From: Billgrantia desiderata
Lineage (GTDB): Bacteria; Pseudomonadota; Gammaproteobacteria; Pseudomonadales; Halomonadaceae
Assembly: GCA_011742915.1 (NCBI GenBank)
Contig: JAAQTN010000045.1
Span: forward strand, 1-41,911
Length of the DNA: 41,911 bases
Direction of reading: 5' to 3'
This document shows positions 1-8,214 of this stretch, in pieces. The stretch's first letter is position 1. Every line of letters begins with the position of its first letter. Made by a program: the position numbers and the translations under genes. The notes under the pieces were generated by a model. That model made no database searches, had not been told where the DNA came from, and worked only from the letters and a program-made list of their open reading frames with translations.

Positions 1-9
1 ATGGCTAAG

Positions 10-501
10 TCACTGAATTCTCATGCCATGAGTGCCGATTTCAGGCCAAAATCGGACTGGAAGTGTCGAACTCGGGGTGTATACATCCAACGTTACCGAG
101 GCTGACATCCCAAGCAGAAACGGAACTCTAACCCCGCCGGGTTTGACCGTGATCAGTAGGGTGTCGGCGAGAGTACAACGGATCTCGAACAAACTGCTAT
201 AGATTCGCTCATGAGTTGCCTGAAGTTTTTCAAAGCATAATAATAGCGGCGAGTCGTCCCGGCTGTTTTTTTCCAGGTCAAAGGATATTAGTCCATTGGG
301 TAGGTAATCTTCGATATTTCCCGCAGGGCAGAAAACGCGAAGGATAAGAGTTTTTTTTGCGAGATCTAGGCTTGCCACTTGAGCTGACAATGGTTGAGCT
401 ATGTTGTCGGAAAATATAGTTATATCATGGTTTTCCTCGAAGATTCGCTCGACGAGGTGGATGGCCTGGTTGGAAAGTGCTGGTATTGTCTTCCATTCCA
501 T
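10..501 (-). CDS. Unrecognised 163-aa protein, possible YcgR-N-like fold
   Basis: I do not recognise this protein with certainty. It is predicted soluble, with no signal peptide or membrane segment. The alternating short hydrophobic stretches in the second half (around LISFDLEK, LLITVKPGG and VTLDVY) suggest a beta-barrel, loosely like the N-terminal split barrel of YcgR/PilZ flagellar-brake proteins, but there is no RxxxR PilZ signature. The frame stays open up to position 582, inside the upstream REC-EAL gene; I chose ATG at 501 because a GGAA lies just upstream and the overlap disappears. It follows the REC-EAL phosphodiesterase by 34 nt on the same strand, so the two are probably co-transcribed and this may be a partner or output of that protein. 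The DNA is visibly AT-richer than most of the window. Confidence 0.6.
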   Translation of the reverse strand: MEWKTIPALSNQAIHLVERIFEENHDITIFSDNIAQPLSAQVASLDLAKKTLILRVFCPAGNIEDYLPNGLISFDLEKNSRDDSPLLLCFEKLQATHERIYSSLFEIRCTLADTLLITVKPGGVRVPFLLGMSASVTLDVYTPSSTLPVRFWPEIGTHGMRIQ

Positions 502-535
502 AAATAAATTCCATAGACAGGCAGTCGTTGTGTGG

Positions 536-1783
536 TTAGCGCTGACGCGTCTCCAGGGCTCGCCATGGCCACTCAGATACACTGCTCAGCCAATGGCAGA
601 GCTTTTCGCCCGACATGGGGCGTGCGATGAAATATCCCTGAGCGAGGTCGCAACCTATGAAATCGAGAAACTGCAGCGTCGCTTCGTCCTCGACCCCCTC
701 TGCTGTCGAGCGAAGTCCCAGAGAATGGCCGAGTTCGACAATGCTCTTGACAACTGAGCGTGACGTATCGGATTGCAGGGCCGAGGCGACGAAGACTCTA
801 TCTATCTTTATTTCGGAAAACGGTAACCGTACCAACTGCTGCATCGAAGAATATCCGGCACCGAAATCATCGATGGAGAGCTGAAAACCTTGTGCCCTCA
901 AACGTGTCAATAGCTCCAGGGAAAGGACGGGGTCGTCCAATGCACTGGTCTCGGTCAGTTCAAGAACCACTCGACTAGAGTCTACGGCTTGTTTTTCGCA
1001 CAGCTGAGCCATGACTTCGGGAAAGTCCGGTCGTGTGAGATTATACGCAGAGATGTTGATGGATAGCGTCGGTAGGCTCTGCACCACGATATCTGCATAG
1101 GCTGGCGGTGCGGCAAGAATGTTTTTGCGAAACCACGACAGCGCTTGCTCGGCTATCCGTACGGTGAATTCTGGCATCAGGCCAGCTCGTTCAACTGCCG
1201 GAATGAAGCGGTCGGGAGCGATGAGTCCATCAGTGTGTTGCCATCTTGCCAGTGCCTCGAATCCTGCCAAATGTCCGTCGCGACAGCATACCTGAAGCTG
1301 GTAGGCCAGACTGAACTCGCAGTTCTCGATGGCCTGGCGAAGGATGGAAGAGGAGAGCTCCAGGGAATGCTGGGTACCGGGTACGAACGTGGCGGGCAGT
1401 GCTCCACCCGCCTGTCTCAGCATCCGGCTCAGTCCACGCGAGGGGAAGGGTTTGGACAGGTGTCCGATAACACGTAGACCACGTGCCGCGGCTATTCGGG
1501 CCGTAGCCTCTAGCAGTCGTGGGTCGGCGCCGCTCGTCAGGATGACACTGGCTTCGCACTCGTGCTTGGCCATCAACTGGATGATGTCGAGGCCATCCGT
1601 TCCGGGCATGGACAGATCGATCAACACGTAGGCCGGGTGTTCATTGGTCAAAGCACAGCGAAAGCCCTCGACGCTCTTTGTGACACGCACCTGAAGAGCG
1701 GCATCTTCTGCGATGCGAGCCGCAGACTGGGCTGCCTGGGGATCGTGTTCGAAAATCAACATACGTTCCATATGAATCGTCAT
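536..1783 (-). CDS. REC-EAL response regulator, probable c-di-GMP phosphodiesterase
   Basis: A 415-aa two-domain protein. Residues about 6-125 form a receiver domain with the phospho-acceptor D56 (LIDLSMPG), T83 and K111 (SKPF). Residues about 145-400 form an EAL domain. The catalytic and metal-binding residues expected of active EAL enzymes are all visible: EAL at 176-178, N243, E275 (ELTE), D305-D306 (DDFG), K326 (KID), the AEGVE loop near 361-365 and Q382 (QGYF). It therefore most likely hydrolyses c-di-GMP to pGpG under control of an unidentified histidine kinase, in the manner of RocR-type regulators. No kinase gene is adjacent. The start at 1783 has a GGGG about 6 nt upstream. A TGTTT-N3-AAACA inverted repeat lies about 75 nt upstream of the start, matching one in front of the divergent XRE gene. 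Confidence 0.9.
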   Translation of the reverse strand: MTIHMERMLIFEHDPQAAQSAARIAEDAALQVRVTKSVEGFRCALTNEHPAYVLIDLSMPGTDGLDIIQLMAKHECEASVILTSGADPRLLEATARIAAARGLRVIGHLSKPFPSRGLSRMLRQAGGALPATFVPGTQHSLELSSSILRQAIENCEFSLAYQLQVCCRDGHLAGFEALARWQHTDGLIAPDRFIPAVERAGLMPEFTVRIAEQALSWFRKNILAAPPAYADIVVQSLPTLSINISAYNLTRPDFPEVMAQLCEKQAVDSSRVVLELTETSALDDPVLSLELLTRLRAQGFQLSIDDFGAGYSSMQQLVRLPFSEIKIDRVFVASALQSDTSRSVVKSIVELGHSLGLRSTAEGVEDEATLQFLDFIGCDLAQGYFIARPMSGEKLCHWLSSVSEWPWRALETRQR

Positions 1784-1858
1784 GCCGTACCCCAGACCTT
1801 TGTGCCCGTCCCTACTGAATGTCTCATGCCTCCCACGATGCTATCCTTCTATTCATAG

Positions 1859-1871
1859 TGTTTGAGAAACA
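1859..1871. promoter_or_regulatory. Candidate XRE operator, copy 1 (TGTTT-N3-AAACA)
   Basis: Inverted repeat TGTTT-GAG-AAACA located 76-88 nt upstream of the REC-EAL start, where the promoter of that gene would lie. The same arms recur immediately upstream of the XRE gene, which is what an autoregulated local repressor would use. The role as an operator is inference. Confidence 0.3.
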
Positions 1872-2119
1872 AGGATGCCCGGCGACTCGGCGTAAGCCGG
1901 CCGCCACGAATGTATCGATTTCTATCTCGATTGCCTCCCTGTGGGGGGCGTCAGGTTTGGGAAGCCTACTTGTTATTGCCTGATTCGCCGCGCAATTGGC
2001 GACGAGGTATGGCTCCTTTAGCTGGCTGTAGCGAATTTACGACACAAATGGAGCGGATGTCAACACGTATGGATCGATAGTGTTTGTTTTCGCCACAAGC
2101 GTGATTTTTTGTAAGACAT

Positions 2120-2132
2120 TGTTTTTTAAACA
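2120..2132. promoter_or_regulatory. Candidate XRE operator, copy 2 (TGTTT-N3-AAACA)
   Basis: Inverted repeat TGTTT-TTT-AAACA ending just before the AAGGAAG ribosome site of the XRE gene. It shares both arms and spacing with the copy at 1859-1871, so binding here would fit autorepression. The T/A-rich setting makes chance occurrence possible. Confidence 0.3.
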
Positions 2133-2144
2133 TTAAGGAAGACC

Positions 2145-2615
2145 ATGGCGCGTCATGACCTTGAAGCTTCGAAAAATCTCTCCAAGGAAGAACGGGTTGA
2201 CGCGTTCGGAATGCGCATGAACATAGCGATAAAACGAGCAGGTGGCGTCACGGTCATGTCGGAAAAGGCCGGAGTTTCCACCTCCGTTCTCAGAAAATGG
2301 CGGGCAGGGCAGTCCGAGCCAACCCTGAGCAGCCTAGTGAGTATGGCAAGAGCCGCGGATCTCTCGGTTGAGTGGCTTGCTACTGGTGAAGGTACCCCGG
2401 AGGCTGGCCCGACAGCGGGGGAGCGACGGATCGATCTGGAAGTCCTCGAAGATGTCATCATCAGAACGAGGCGCATCTCCGAGCACAAGGGAATGGTCCT
2501 CAAGCCCGAAGCAGAAGCCCGCATCATTCGCCTCGTATATGAATTTTCCATGCGACAGGGGCAGCCGATGGATGATACTAGCCTGAACAACATTATCGAG
2601 CTGACCTCGTTGTAG
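2145..2615 (+). CDS. XRE-family helix-turn-helix transcriptional regulator
   Basis: A 156-aa protein with an XRE/Cro-CI type helix-turn-helix in residues about 22-80. The recognisable pattern is a helix with VMSEKAGVS, the recognition helix STSVLRKWRAGQSEPT, then LSSLVSMARAADLSVEWLATGEG, the usual end of the domain. The C-terminal ~65 residues are charged and helical and I do not recognise them; they lack the Ser-Lys dyad of LexA/CI-type autocleaving repressors and probably serve for oligomerisation or sensing. The start is supported by AAGGAAG a few nucleotides upstream. It is divergent from the REC-EAL gene, and inverted repeats shared by both promoter regions suggest it regulates itself and that gene. 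No phage genes surround it. Confidence 0.85.
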   Translation: MARHDLEASKNLSKEERVDAFGMRMNIAIKRAGGVTVMSEKAGVSTSVLRKWRAGQSEPTLSSLVSMARAADLSVEWLATGEGTPEAGPTAGERRIDLEVLEDVIIRTRRISEHKGMVLKPEAEARIIRLVYEFSMRQGQPMDDTSLNNIIELTSL

Positions 2616-2792
2616 AGGTATTATGGGCTGTATAAGGTGGCCACGGACTGGTCAAACATGAGGACAGCCACCAGGAACGGTAGTTGGCATGCGGTTTCTC
2701 GAATGGTCTGTTCGGCTTTTTTCAATAAAATCTGATGATGCGCTGCGGTATGCTGCTCTCCATCGAAAACGAAGCTCAAGGGGAGCGACGAG

Positions 2793-3347
2793 ATGTGGCG
2801 CAACACCCGTACAGGCTGGGGGCTGGTCAGCATCGCCTTGCACTGGCTCAGTGCCCTGACCATCGTCGGCCTGTTCGTGCTGGGCTGGTGGATGACCGGG
2901 CTGGGCTACTTCGACCCCTGGTACAATCTCGCGCCGTGGTGGCACCGCTCGCTCGGTATGCTGCTGCTGTTCGCCACGCTGCTGCGTATCCTATGGCGAC
3001 TGTTTCAGCCGACTCCTCAGGCTCAGGGCAATCGTTTCGAGCGCATCGCGGCCCACCTCGGTCATATCGCGCTCTACGTTCTGATGCTTACGGTCATGAT
3101 CAGCGGCTACCTGATCTCCACCGCCCGCGGGCGTGGTATCAGCGTATTCGACTGGTTCGAGGTGCCGGCGTTGATCAGCCGCCTGCCCAACCAGGCGAGC
3201 ATTGCCGGTGACATTCACTGGTACAGCGCTCTGGCCCTGATGCTGTTGGCGGCAGGCCATACCATGGCCGCCCTGAAGCATCACTTCATCGATCGTCACG
3301 ATACCGTCTTGCGTATGCTGAACCCGGCACGTACGCGTCGCCGTTGA
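2793..3347 (+). CDS. yceJ: Cytochrome b561 family membrane protein (YceJ-like)
   Basis: A 184-aa four-helix membrane protein of the cytochrome b561 family, which binds two b-type haems and passes electrons between quinol and an acceptor in the inner membrane. The haem-ligand histidines expected of the family are visible in ALHWLSAL (helix 1), WWHRSLGM (helix 2), HIALYVLMLTVMISGYL (helix 3) and the AAGHTMAALKHHF region (helix 4). The start has GGAGCGACGAG upstream. The next gene, 39 nt downstream, encodes a YceI protein; E. coli has the same yceJ-yceI pair, so the two very likely act together. The electron acceptor cannot be read from the sequence. Confidence 0.9.
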   Translation: MWRNTRTGWGLVSIALHWLSALTIVGLFVLGWWMTGLGYFDPWYNLAPWWHRSLGMLLLFATLLRILWRLFQPTPQAQGNRFERIAAHLGHIALYVLMLTVMISGYLISTARGRGISVFDWFEVPALISRLPNQASIAGDIHWYSALALMLLAAGHTMAALKHHFIDRHDTVLRMLNPARTRRR

Positions 3348-3386
3348 ACGCCTGCGCCTTCGGGCGCCATCACCAAGGAGAGACCC

Positions 3387-3971
3387 ATGTTCAAGAAAGC
3401 CGCACTCGCTACTGCCCTTGGCACCGCTGCCCTGGCCACGGCTGGCCAAGCCCTGGCGGCAGAGTACGTCGTGGATACCGAAGGCCAGCATGCCTTCATT
3501 CAGTTCAAGATCAACCACCTCGGCTACTCATACATCCTCGGCAACTTCGAGGAGTTCGAAGGTCGTTTTTATTACGACCCCGAGGACCTCGGAGCGTCCA
3601 GCGTCGAGATGGAAGTGCAGGTCAACAGCCTCAACAGCAACCACGCCGAGCGTGATCGCCACTTCCTGAGCGACGACTTCCTCAGCGCCGGCGACTACCC
3701 GACTGCGACCTTCGTTTCCACCGGCTTCGAGCCCACCGGTGACAACGAAGGCGTGCTGACCGGCGAGCTTACCCTCAAGGGCGAGACGCGCGAAATCGAG
3801 ATGCCGGTCACTCTGGTCGGTGAAGGTGAGGATCCCTGGGGCAGCTATCGGGCCGGTTTCGAAGGCTCGACCATGCTGACGCTGGCCGATTTCGGCATCG
3901 ACATGAGCGATTTCCCCGAAGTGATGGAAGAGCTTGAGCTTTACGTCACCTTCGAGGGCGTGCGCCAGTAA
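3387..3971 (+). CDS. yceI: YceI-family periplasmic lipid-binding protein
   Basis: A 194-aa secreted protein. Residues 1-24 form a Sec signal peptide (positive MFKK, hydrophobic core, cleavage near ALA-AEY). The mature part matches the YceI fold, an extended lipocalin-like beta-barrel that binds isoprenoids such as polyprenols: the start YVVDTEGQHAFIQFKINHLG, the HAERDRHFLSDDFL segment and GELTLKGETREIEMPV are typical. Length is normal for the family. A GGAGAGACCC ribosome site precedes the start. It forms a unit with the upstream cytochrome b561 gene. Its physiological role is unsettled in general; base-inducible and stress-related roles are known for E. coli YceI. A short hairpin CCCGGC/GCCGGG lies at 4005-4021 after the stop but lacks a T-run, so I do not call it a terminator. 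Confidence 0.95.
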   Translation: MFKKAALATALGTAALATAGQALAAEYVVDTEGQHAFIQFKINHLGYSYILGNFEEFEGRFYYDPEDLGASSVEMEVQVNSLNSNHAERDRHFLSDDFLSAGDYPTATFVSTGFEPTGDNEGVLTGELTLKGETREIEMPVTLVGEGEDPWGSYRAGFEGSTMLTLADFGIDMSDFPEVMEELELYVTFEGVRQ

Positions 3972-4093
3972 CGCTGCGACGGCTCTCACCCGATCGCTGA
4001 GCCTCCCGGCCATGAGCCGGGGGGCCGGTAATACACCTGAATATCGGCTACCATGCAGGCCCCTGTGATCCCTCGCTGCTGCTGGAGTCTGCC

Positions 4094-4594
4094 ATGGCTG
4101 CTCATTTCCCCTCGTTGCGTCGCCTTTGGCATGCTGTCGAACATCTGTTGGGCCTGGGTGGCAAGGCTCGCCCGGGAGACAAGCGCTTTCGCGCGATATT
4201 GGAAGAGCTGCCCAACATCGCCGTTCAGGGCTACGACCGCGACAGGCGAGTGATCTACTGGAATGAAGAGAGCGTGCTGCTCTACGGTTACCGCACCGAA
4301 GAGGCCGTAGGGCGAAGGCTCGAAGAGCTCATCATACCCGATGCGATGAAAGCGGATGTGGTTCGCCTGCACTCTGCCTGGTTGTACGAGGGCCGGTCGA
4401 TACCATCGGGGCGTCTGGTATTGCAAGACAAGCAGGGGCGTCCGGTTCCTGTCTATTCCTATCATGTCATGTTCGATGAGTTCACCGAGAATCCTGTCAT
4501 GTTCTGTGTCGATGTTCGTATCGATGCCACGGTCGCGGCATCCTCTACCGGGGTATCGTCCCGCCTTGCAGATACGGAGTCGCAGCTGCAGTGA
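4094..4594 (+). CDS. Stand-alone PAS-domain protein
   Basis: A 166-aa cytoplasmic protein whose residues about 32-150 form one PAS domain: EELPNIAVQGYDRDRRVIYWNEES is followed by LLYGYRTEEAVGRRLEELI, the normal PAS core, and then the beta-sheet part ending in FCVDVRID. There is no attached kinase, GGDEF, EAL or helix-turn-helix domain, so it can only act by binding a ligand or a partner. A GGAG precedes the ATG. Its stop codon overlaps the GTG start of the MATE transporter (4591-4594), so the two are translationally coupled. That makes a sensory or regulatory role linked to the transporter plausible, but this is inference. Confidence 0.85.
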   Translation: MAAHFPSLRRLWHAVEHLLGLGGKARPGDKRFRAILEELPNIAVQGYDRDRRVIYWNEESVLLYGYRTEEAVGRRLEELIIPDAMKADVVRLHSAWLYEGRSIPSGRLVLQDKQGRPVPVYSYHVMFDEFTENPVMFCVDVRIDATVAASSTGVSSRLADTESQLQ

Positions 4595-5973
4595 CGACTC
4601 GTTCATCGCCCAACGGGCCCACGCTGCGCCTTGGTCCGGTGCTATGGCGCCAGACCTGGCCGATGACCATTGGCGTGCTGGCACTGTTGGGCTTCCAACT
4701 GGTGGACAGTGCCTTCGTGGCTCGCCTGGGCACGGCGCCCTTGGCTGCCCAGTCGTTCACTTTTCCGCTGACCTTTCTCATCATTGGCGTGCAGGTGGGG
4801 CTTGGCATTGCCATCGCCGCCCTGATCTCACGAGCACTGGGTGCCGGAGAGGTCGCACGGGCACGACGCCTGGGCACTCTGGTGGTATCGGTGGGCAGCG
4901 TGACCATAGCGCTGCTGGCCATCGTGCTGTGGTGGGCCCAGGTGCCGATCTTCACCCGCCTGGGGGCCGATGTGACAACGCTGCCGCTGATTCGCGCCTA
5001 CTGGGCGCCTCAGCTGTTTGCGGCCTGGCTGGGGGCGGTGCTCTATTTCATCTACAGCCTGTTCCGCGCTCACGGCGATACGCGCCTTCCCGGCAAGATG
5101 ATGGTGGTCACCAGCCTGGCCAACCTGGTGCTCGATCCCTTGCTGATCTTCGGTGTCGGCCCCTGGTCGGGGCTCGGGCTTCCGGGGGCGGCCTGGGCCA
5201 CTGCCATAGCCTTCGGCTGCGGATTGCTGGTCGTGGCAGGGCGGTTGCGTCACAACGACTGGCTTTCGCGAAGCGGACTCAAGCAAGAGCTGGTGGTTTC
5301 GGCGCGTCCCTTCATCGGTATCGCCGGACCCGCCATGATCGGCCAGTTGATGCCGCCATTGGCGGCGATGCTCGCCATCTCGGTGGTGGCCGGTCTGGGA
5401 GAAGCTTCGGTGGCGGCCTGGGGATTGGCAAGCCGGCTCGAGACGCTGGCTCTGGTCGTGGTCCTGGCCATGACCATGTCGTTGCCACCTTGGCTGGGTC
5501 GTTGCTACGGTGCGGGCGACTGGCCGCAAATTCGGGCGCTGATACGTCTGGCGCTGCGAGTGGTGGTGGTGTGGCAGCTTGGGCTCGGTCTGGTGCTGGC
5601 GCTTCTGGCTCCGTGGCTGGCGCAACTGCTGGGCGGGAGTCCGGCGGTGCGCGGGGATCTTACCTTGCTGATTCGCTTTCTGCTGCCAAGCTACGCTGCG
5701 CTGGGCGTCTGCATGTTGGTGGTCTCTGCCGGCAACGCCTTGGGTTGGCCATTGAGGGCCATGCTGATGTCGGCGGCAAGACTGTTCGTTTGTTATCTCC
5801 CCTGCCTGTGGCTGGGAGCCTGGCTCGGTGGGCTTGCAGGTCTGGCCATGGGAGCCGCGCTGGGGAACGTGTTGGCAGGGCTGATGGCGTGGCAGCTGAT
5901 GCGACGCTTACTGGTGCGAAGGGGGTGGGATGGCCGGCCCGAGTCGAAACTTTTGGCTCGTGAGCGAACCTGA
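4591..5973 (+). CDS. MATE-family multidrug/toxin efflux transporter
   Basis: A 460-aa protein of about twelve membrane segments with the MATE layout: two homologous halves of six helices, beginning with the hallmark LWRQTWPMTIGVLALLGFQLVDSAF and the second half starting near RPFIGIAGPAMIGQLMPPL. The VDSAFVARLG region matches the conserved helix 1 to 2 turn in DinF/NorM-like members. It probably exports cationic or hydrophobic compounds using a Na+ or H+ gradient; the substrate cannot be deduced. The start is GTG at 4591, overlapping the stop of the PAS gene. The gene ends before a short spacer and is followed by an independent periplasmic protein gene with its own ribosome site. Confidence 0.93.
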   Translation: MTTRSSPNGPTLRLGPVLWRQTWPMTIGVLALLGFQLVDSAFVARLGTAPLAAQSFTFPLTFLIIGVQVGLGIAIAALISRALGAGEVARARRLGTLVVSVGSVTIALLAIVLWWAQVPIFTRLGADVTTLPLIRAYWAPQLFAAWLGAVLYFIYSLFRAHGDTRLPGKMMVVTSLANLVLDPLLIFGVGPWSGLGLPGAAWATAIAFGCGLLVVAGRLRHNDWLSRSGLKQELVVSARPFIGIAGPAMIGQLMPPLAAMLAISVVAGLGEASVAAWGLASRLETLALVVVLAMTMSLPPWLGRCYGAGDWPQIRALIRLALRVVVVWQLGLGLVLALLAPWLAQLLGGSPAVRGDLTLLIRFLLPSYAALGVCMLVVSAGNALGWPLRAMLMSAARLFVCYLPCLWLGAWLGGLAGLAMGAALGNVLAGLMAWQLMRRLLVRRGWDGRPESKLLARERT

Positions 5974-6056
5974 GGCGCTATATGCTGTCAGGGTAAGGAC
6001 GTAGTGGCTCGACCGGCACTAGCCATGAAAGCAACTCTGATGGAATGGAGTAACCA

Positions 6057-6530
6057 ATGAAGCTCACCAAATTTGTGGCAACTCTCGCGCTCACCCTGGG
6101 CATCGCTGGCGCTGCGGCAGCACAGCAGATGCAGGCTCCGCCCCAGGGCGACCAGGTGGATCAGCTCGATCAGTTGCTCGATCTGGACGAGAATCAGCAG
6201 CAGGAAATCCGTGGCTTGCTCGACGAGGCGGAGCGCCAGCTGGCACCCAAGGAGCAGGAGGCTCAGGCGCTGCAGGCGCGTCTCGGTGAGTACGTTGGCC
6301 CCGATTTCGATGAGAATGCCATCCGCCAGGATGCTGCGCGGCTTGGCGACCTGACCGGTGAGATTACTGCCGAGACGGTACTGCTGCAGTCCCGTATCGA
6401 GGCGGTGTTCACCGATGAGCAGCGTCAGCGTCTGGATGAGGCGATTGCCCAGCAGCAGCAGCAGATGCAGGACCTGCAGGATCAGATGCAGCAGCAGGGT
6501 GGCGAACAGCCCGCCCAGCCCATCCAGTAA
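6057..6530 (+). CDS. Spy/CpxP-like periplasmic protein, glutamine-rich
   Basis: A 157-aa exported protein. Residues 1-22 are a Sec signal peptide ending AAA-QQM. The mature part is almost entirely helical and rich in Q, E and D: a helix LDQLLDLDENQQQEIRGLL, a second ERQLAPKEQEAQALQARL, and FTDEQRQRLDE near the C-terminus that resembles the LTxxQ motif of Spy/CpxP-type chaperones and metal-stress sensors. Those proteins bind unfolded envelope proteins or inhibit CpxA. Sequence similarity is weak, so the family assignment is tentative. The C-terminal ~25 residues are low-complexity glutamine. A GGAGTAACC site precedes the start. It ends at a bidirectional terminator shared with the convergent permease gene. 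Confidence 0.75.
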   Translation: MKLTKFVATLALTLGIAGAAAAQQMQAPPQGDQVDQLDQLLDLDENQQQEIRGLLDEAERQLAPKEQEAQALQARLGEYVGPDFDENAIRQDAARLGDLTGEITAETVLLQSRIEAVFTDEQRQRLDEAIAQQQQQMQDLQDQMQQQGGEQPAQPIQ

Positions 6531-6604
6531 CTGTCTGACCTGGCAGGCTCGTCGATGACGAGTTGAGACAGCGGCTTCGCTCATGAAGGCGCTTCTTGCT
6601 GCGC

Positions 6605-6634
6605 AAAAAGCCCTGTCACTCGACAGGGCTTTTT
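6605..6634. terminator. Bidirectional Rho-independent terminator
   Basis: A perfect 13-bp stem (AAAAAGCCCTGTC and its complement) with a 4-nt ACTC loop, giving a T-run on both strands. It lies between two convergent genes, the Spy/CpxP-like gene and the NCS2 permease, and should stop transcription from both sides. Confidence 0.93.
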
Positions 6635-6658
6635 GGTTGCAGGGCCAGTGGGGCGTCG

Positions 6659-8191
6659 TCAATCGGCGGAAGAGGGTTGGCGGTTGGATGCGGAATTGGC
6701 TGAGTATGGGGTGGCCAGCTTCTCCTGCTGCCAGGCGAAGTAGAGGAACAGCGCGCCCATTACCAGGTAGCCCAACGTGAAGTCCCAGGCGGCGTTGAAG
6801 GCCAGCTTGGGCGCATGCATCAGGCCGACGAAGGAGAAGGCGGCCGCGACTCCAGCGAAAGCGGCGGCGCGGCGGAACTGGTGATCGATGACCGAAACGG
6901 TCATGGCGCCGATGAGGATGGCCATGAACATGGCCCCCTGGCCCAGCGGCACGATACCTGACGATATGCCTGCGACCGTCTCGCCGGCGGCATTGTTGAA
7001 GCGGGTCATCACGTAGTTGGCGAAGTAGGGCAGCATGGCCAGCGCCACGGCAGGATAGTAGCGCGTATCGTTGCTCTGAAAAGCAGTAGCGATCATCGAC
7101 ATGCCGACGAAGACCAGGATAGGGGCAACCACCGAGACCGGGATGATGGCCGCCAAGGCGGCGATCAGGCCGAACATGGTGGCCAAGGCGTAGACCGCGC
7201 CATTGAGAATGCTGTAGCCGCGTCCTGCTCCCATCCATTTGGCGCCAACCGTGGCGATGTAGACGGTGGTCGGGAAAACGCCGCCGAACAGCGCGCCGAT
7301 CATGGTGCCGGCTCCATCCACGGCCTGGCATTCGCGCACGTCATACTTGTCGCCCGCGGCTTCCATCGCCTCGACGTTGTTCATGGTCTCGATGGCGTTG
7401 TACAGCGTGATCGGCAGTACCACCGTGAGCACTGCCAACATTCCGGTGAACAGCAGCCCCAGCCCCTCGAACCAGGCCATGTTGGGCAGCAACGGGTAGA
7501 ACCCGAGATGGGTGAAGGCGTCGCTGAATCGCTCGCCGCCGGCGTCGCCGATCAGGTAGGCCATGGCGGTACCGAGGACGATGGCGAACAGCGAGGTAGG
7601 CAGGCGGAACGGCATGGCGACTCGGGCTACCAGGCCGACGATGATGATCGCCAGCACCAGCAGGCCGATCACCGGCATTTCCAACGTCTTGAACAGCATC
7701 TCGCCGGCGATGAAGGTCAGCGCCACCCCGGCCACGGCGCCGAGCATGGCCGCGCGGGGCAGGTGGTACTGGACCCAACGGCCGATGAGACTCACGGCGG
7801 CCTCGATGGCACCACTGATGAAACAGGCGGCCACGGCAACCTTCCAGGCCAGCGCGGCATCGCCGGTGAGCTGTTTGGCAGGCAGCAACACGCCGAACAG
7901 GAAGACGAACATCACCGGGGTGGAAATACCGTAGGAGAGCGCGGTGACGTCGCTGCGATTTTCCTTGCGTGCCAGGCGGGCCGCGCTCCAGGCATAGTAG
8001 AAGTTACCCACCATTACGGCGACGGCGGCTCCCGGGAGCACCTGGCCGAAGACGATGGAGGCGGGGAAGCCCATTCCCAGCATGGTGATCGCAATGATGA
8101 CGAAGTTCGCGATATTGTTCTGAAACAGGGCGAAGAAGGCGTCGGTATCCTCCTTCTTGTACCAGGGATAGTGCACAGGGGAAGCCGCCAT
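6659..8191 (-). CDS. NCS2-family (nucleobase/xanthine-uracil type) permease
   Basis: A 510-aa membrane protein with about 13-14 hydrophobic segments. It resembles the xanthine/uracil/hypoxanthine permease superfamily (NCS2/AzgA-like) in segment layout, in the GMGFPASIVFGQVLPGAAVAVMVGN helix, in the NNVEAMEAAGDKY segment and in the GGVFPTTVYIATVGAKWMGAGRGYS region that corresponds to the family signature. It probably imports a purine or related ring compound by proton symport; the substrate is unknown. The frame is open up to 8263, but I chose ATG at 8191 because AGAGG lies 8 nt upstream and the protein then begins MAASPVHYPWYKKED. A perfect TTGTATACAA palindrome sits 24-33 nt upstream, suggesting repression by a GntR-family regulator. 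It is divergent from a Crp/Fnr-type gene. Confidence 0.88.
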   Translation of the reverse strand: MAASPVHYPWYKKEDTDAFFALFQNNIANFVIIAITMLGMGFPASIVFGQVLPGAAVAVMVGNFYYAWSAARLARKENRSDVTALSYGISTPVMFVFLFGVLLPAKQLTGDAALAWKVAVAACFISGAIEAAVSLIGRWVQYHLPRAAMLGAVAGVALTFIAGEMLFKTLEMPVIGLLVLAIIIVGLVARVAMPFRLPTSLFAIVLGTAMAYLIGDAGGERFSDAFTHLGFYPLLPNMAWFEGLGLLFTGMLAVLTVVLPITLYNAIETMNNVEAMEAAGDKYDVRECQAVDGAGTMIGALFGGVFPTTVYIATVGAKWMGAGRGYSILNGAVYALATMFGLIAALAAIIPVSVVAPILVFVGMSMIATAFQSNDTRYYPAVALAMLPYFANYVMTRFNNAAGETVAGISSGIVPLGQGAMFMAILIGAMTVSVIDHQFRRAAAFAGVAAAFSFVGLMHAPKLAFNAAWDFTLGYLVMGALFLYFAWQQEKLATPYSANSASNRQPSSAD

Positions 8192-8214
8192 GGTGAGCCT
8201 CTTATGAGTTGGGT

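Larger units (their letters stand above)
1784..2144. other. Divergent intergenic region, AT-rich toward the right end
   Basis: A 361-nt gap between the divergently transcribed REC-EAL and XRE genes. I see no convincing coding sequence: the short frames here lack ribosome sites and similarity. It holds two TGTTT-N3-AAACA inverted repeats (1859-1871 and 2120-2132) and a 10-nt direct repeat ATAGTGTTTG (1855-1864 and 2077-2086). The last ~70 nt are T-rich and probably carry the XRE gene promoter. Confidence 0.5.

Noticed and set aside
6440..6500. Tandem CAG repeat as a variable-number locus
   Set aside because: The repeated CAG codons encode a glutamine-rich helix in the Spy/CpxP-like protein and are interrupted; nothing suggests slippage-based switching.
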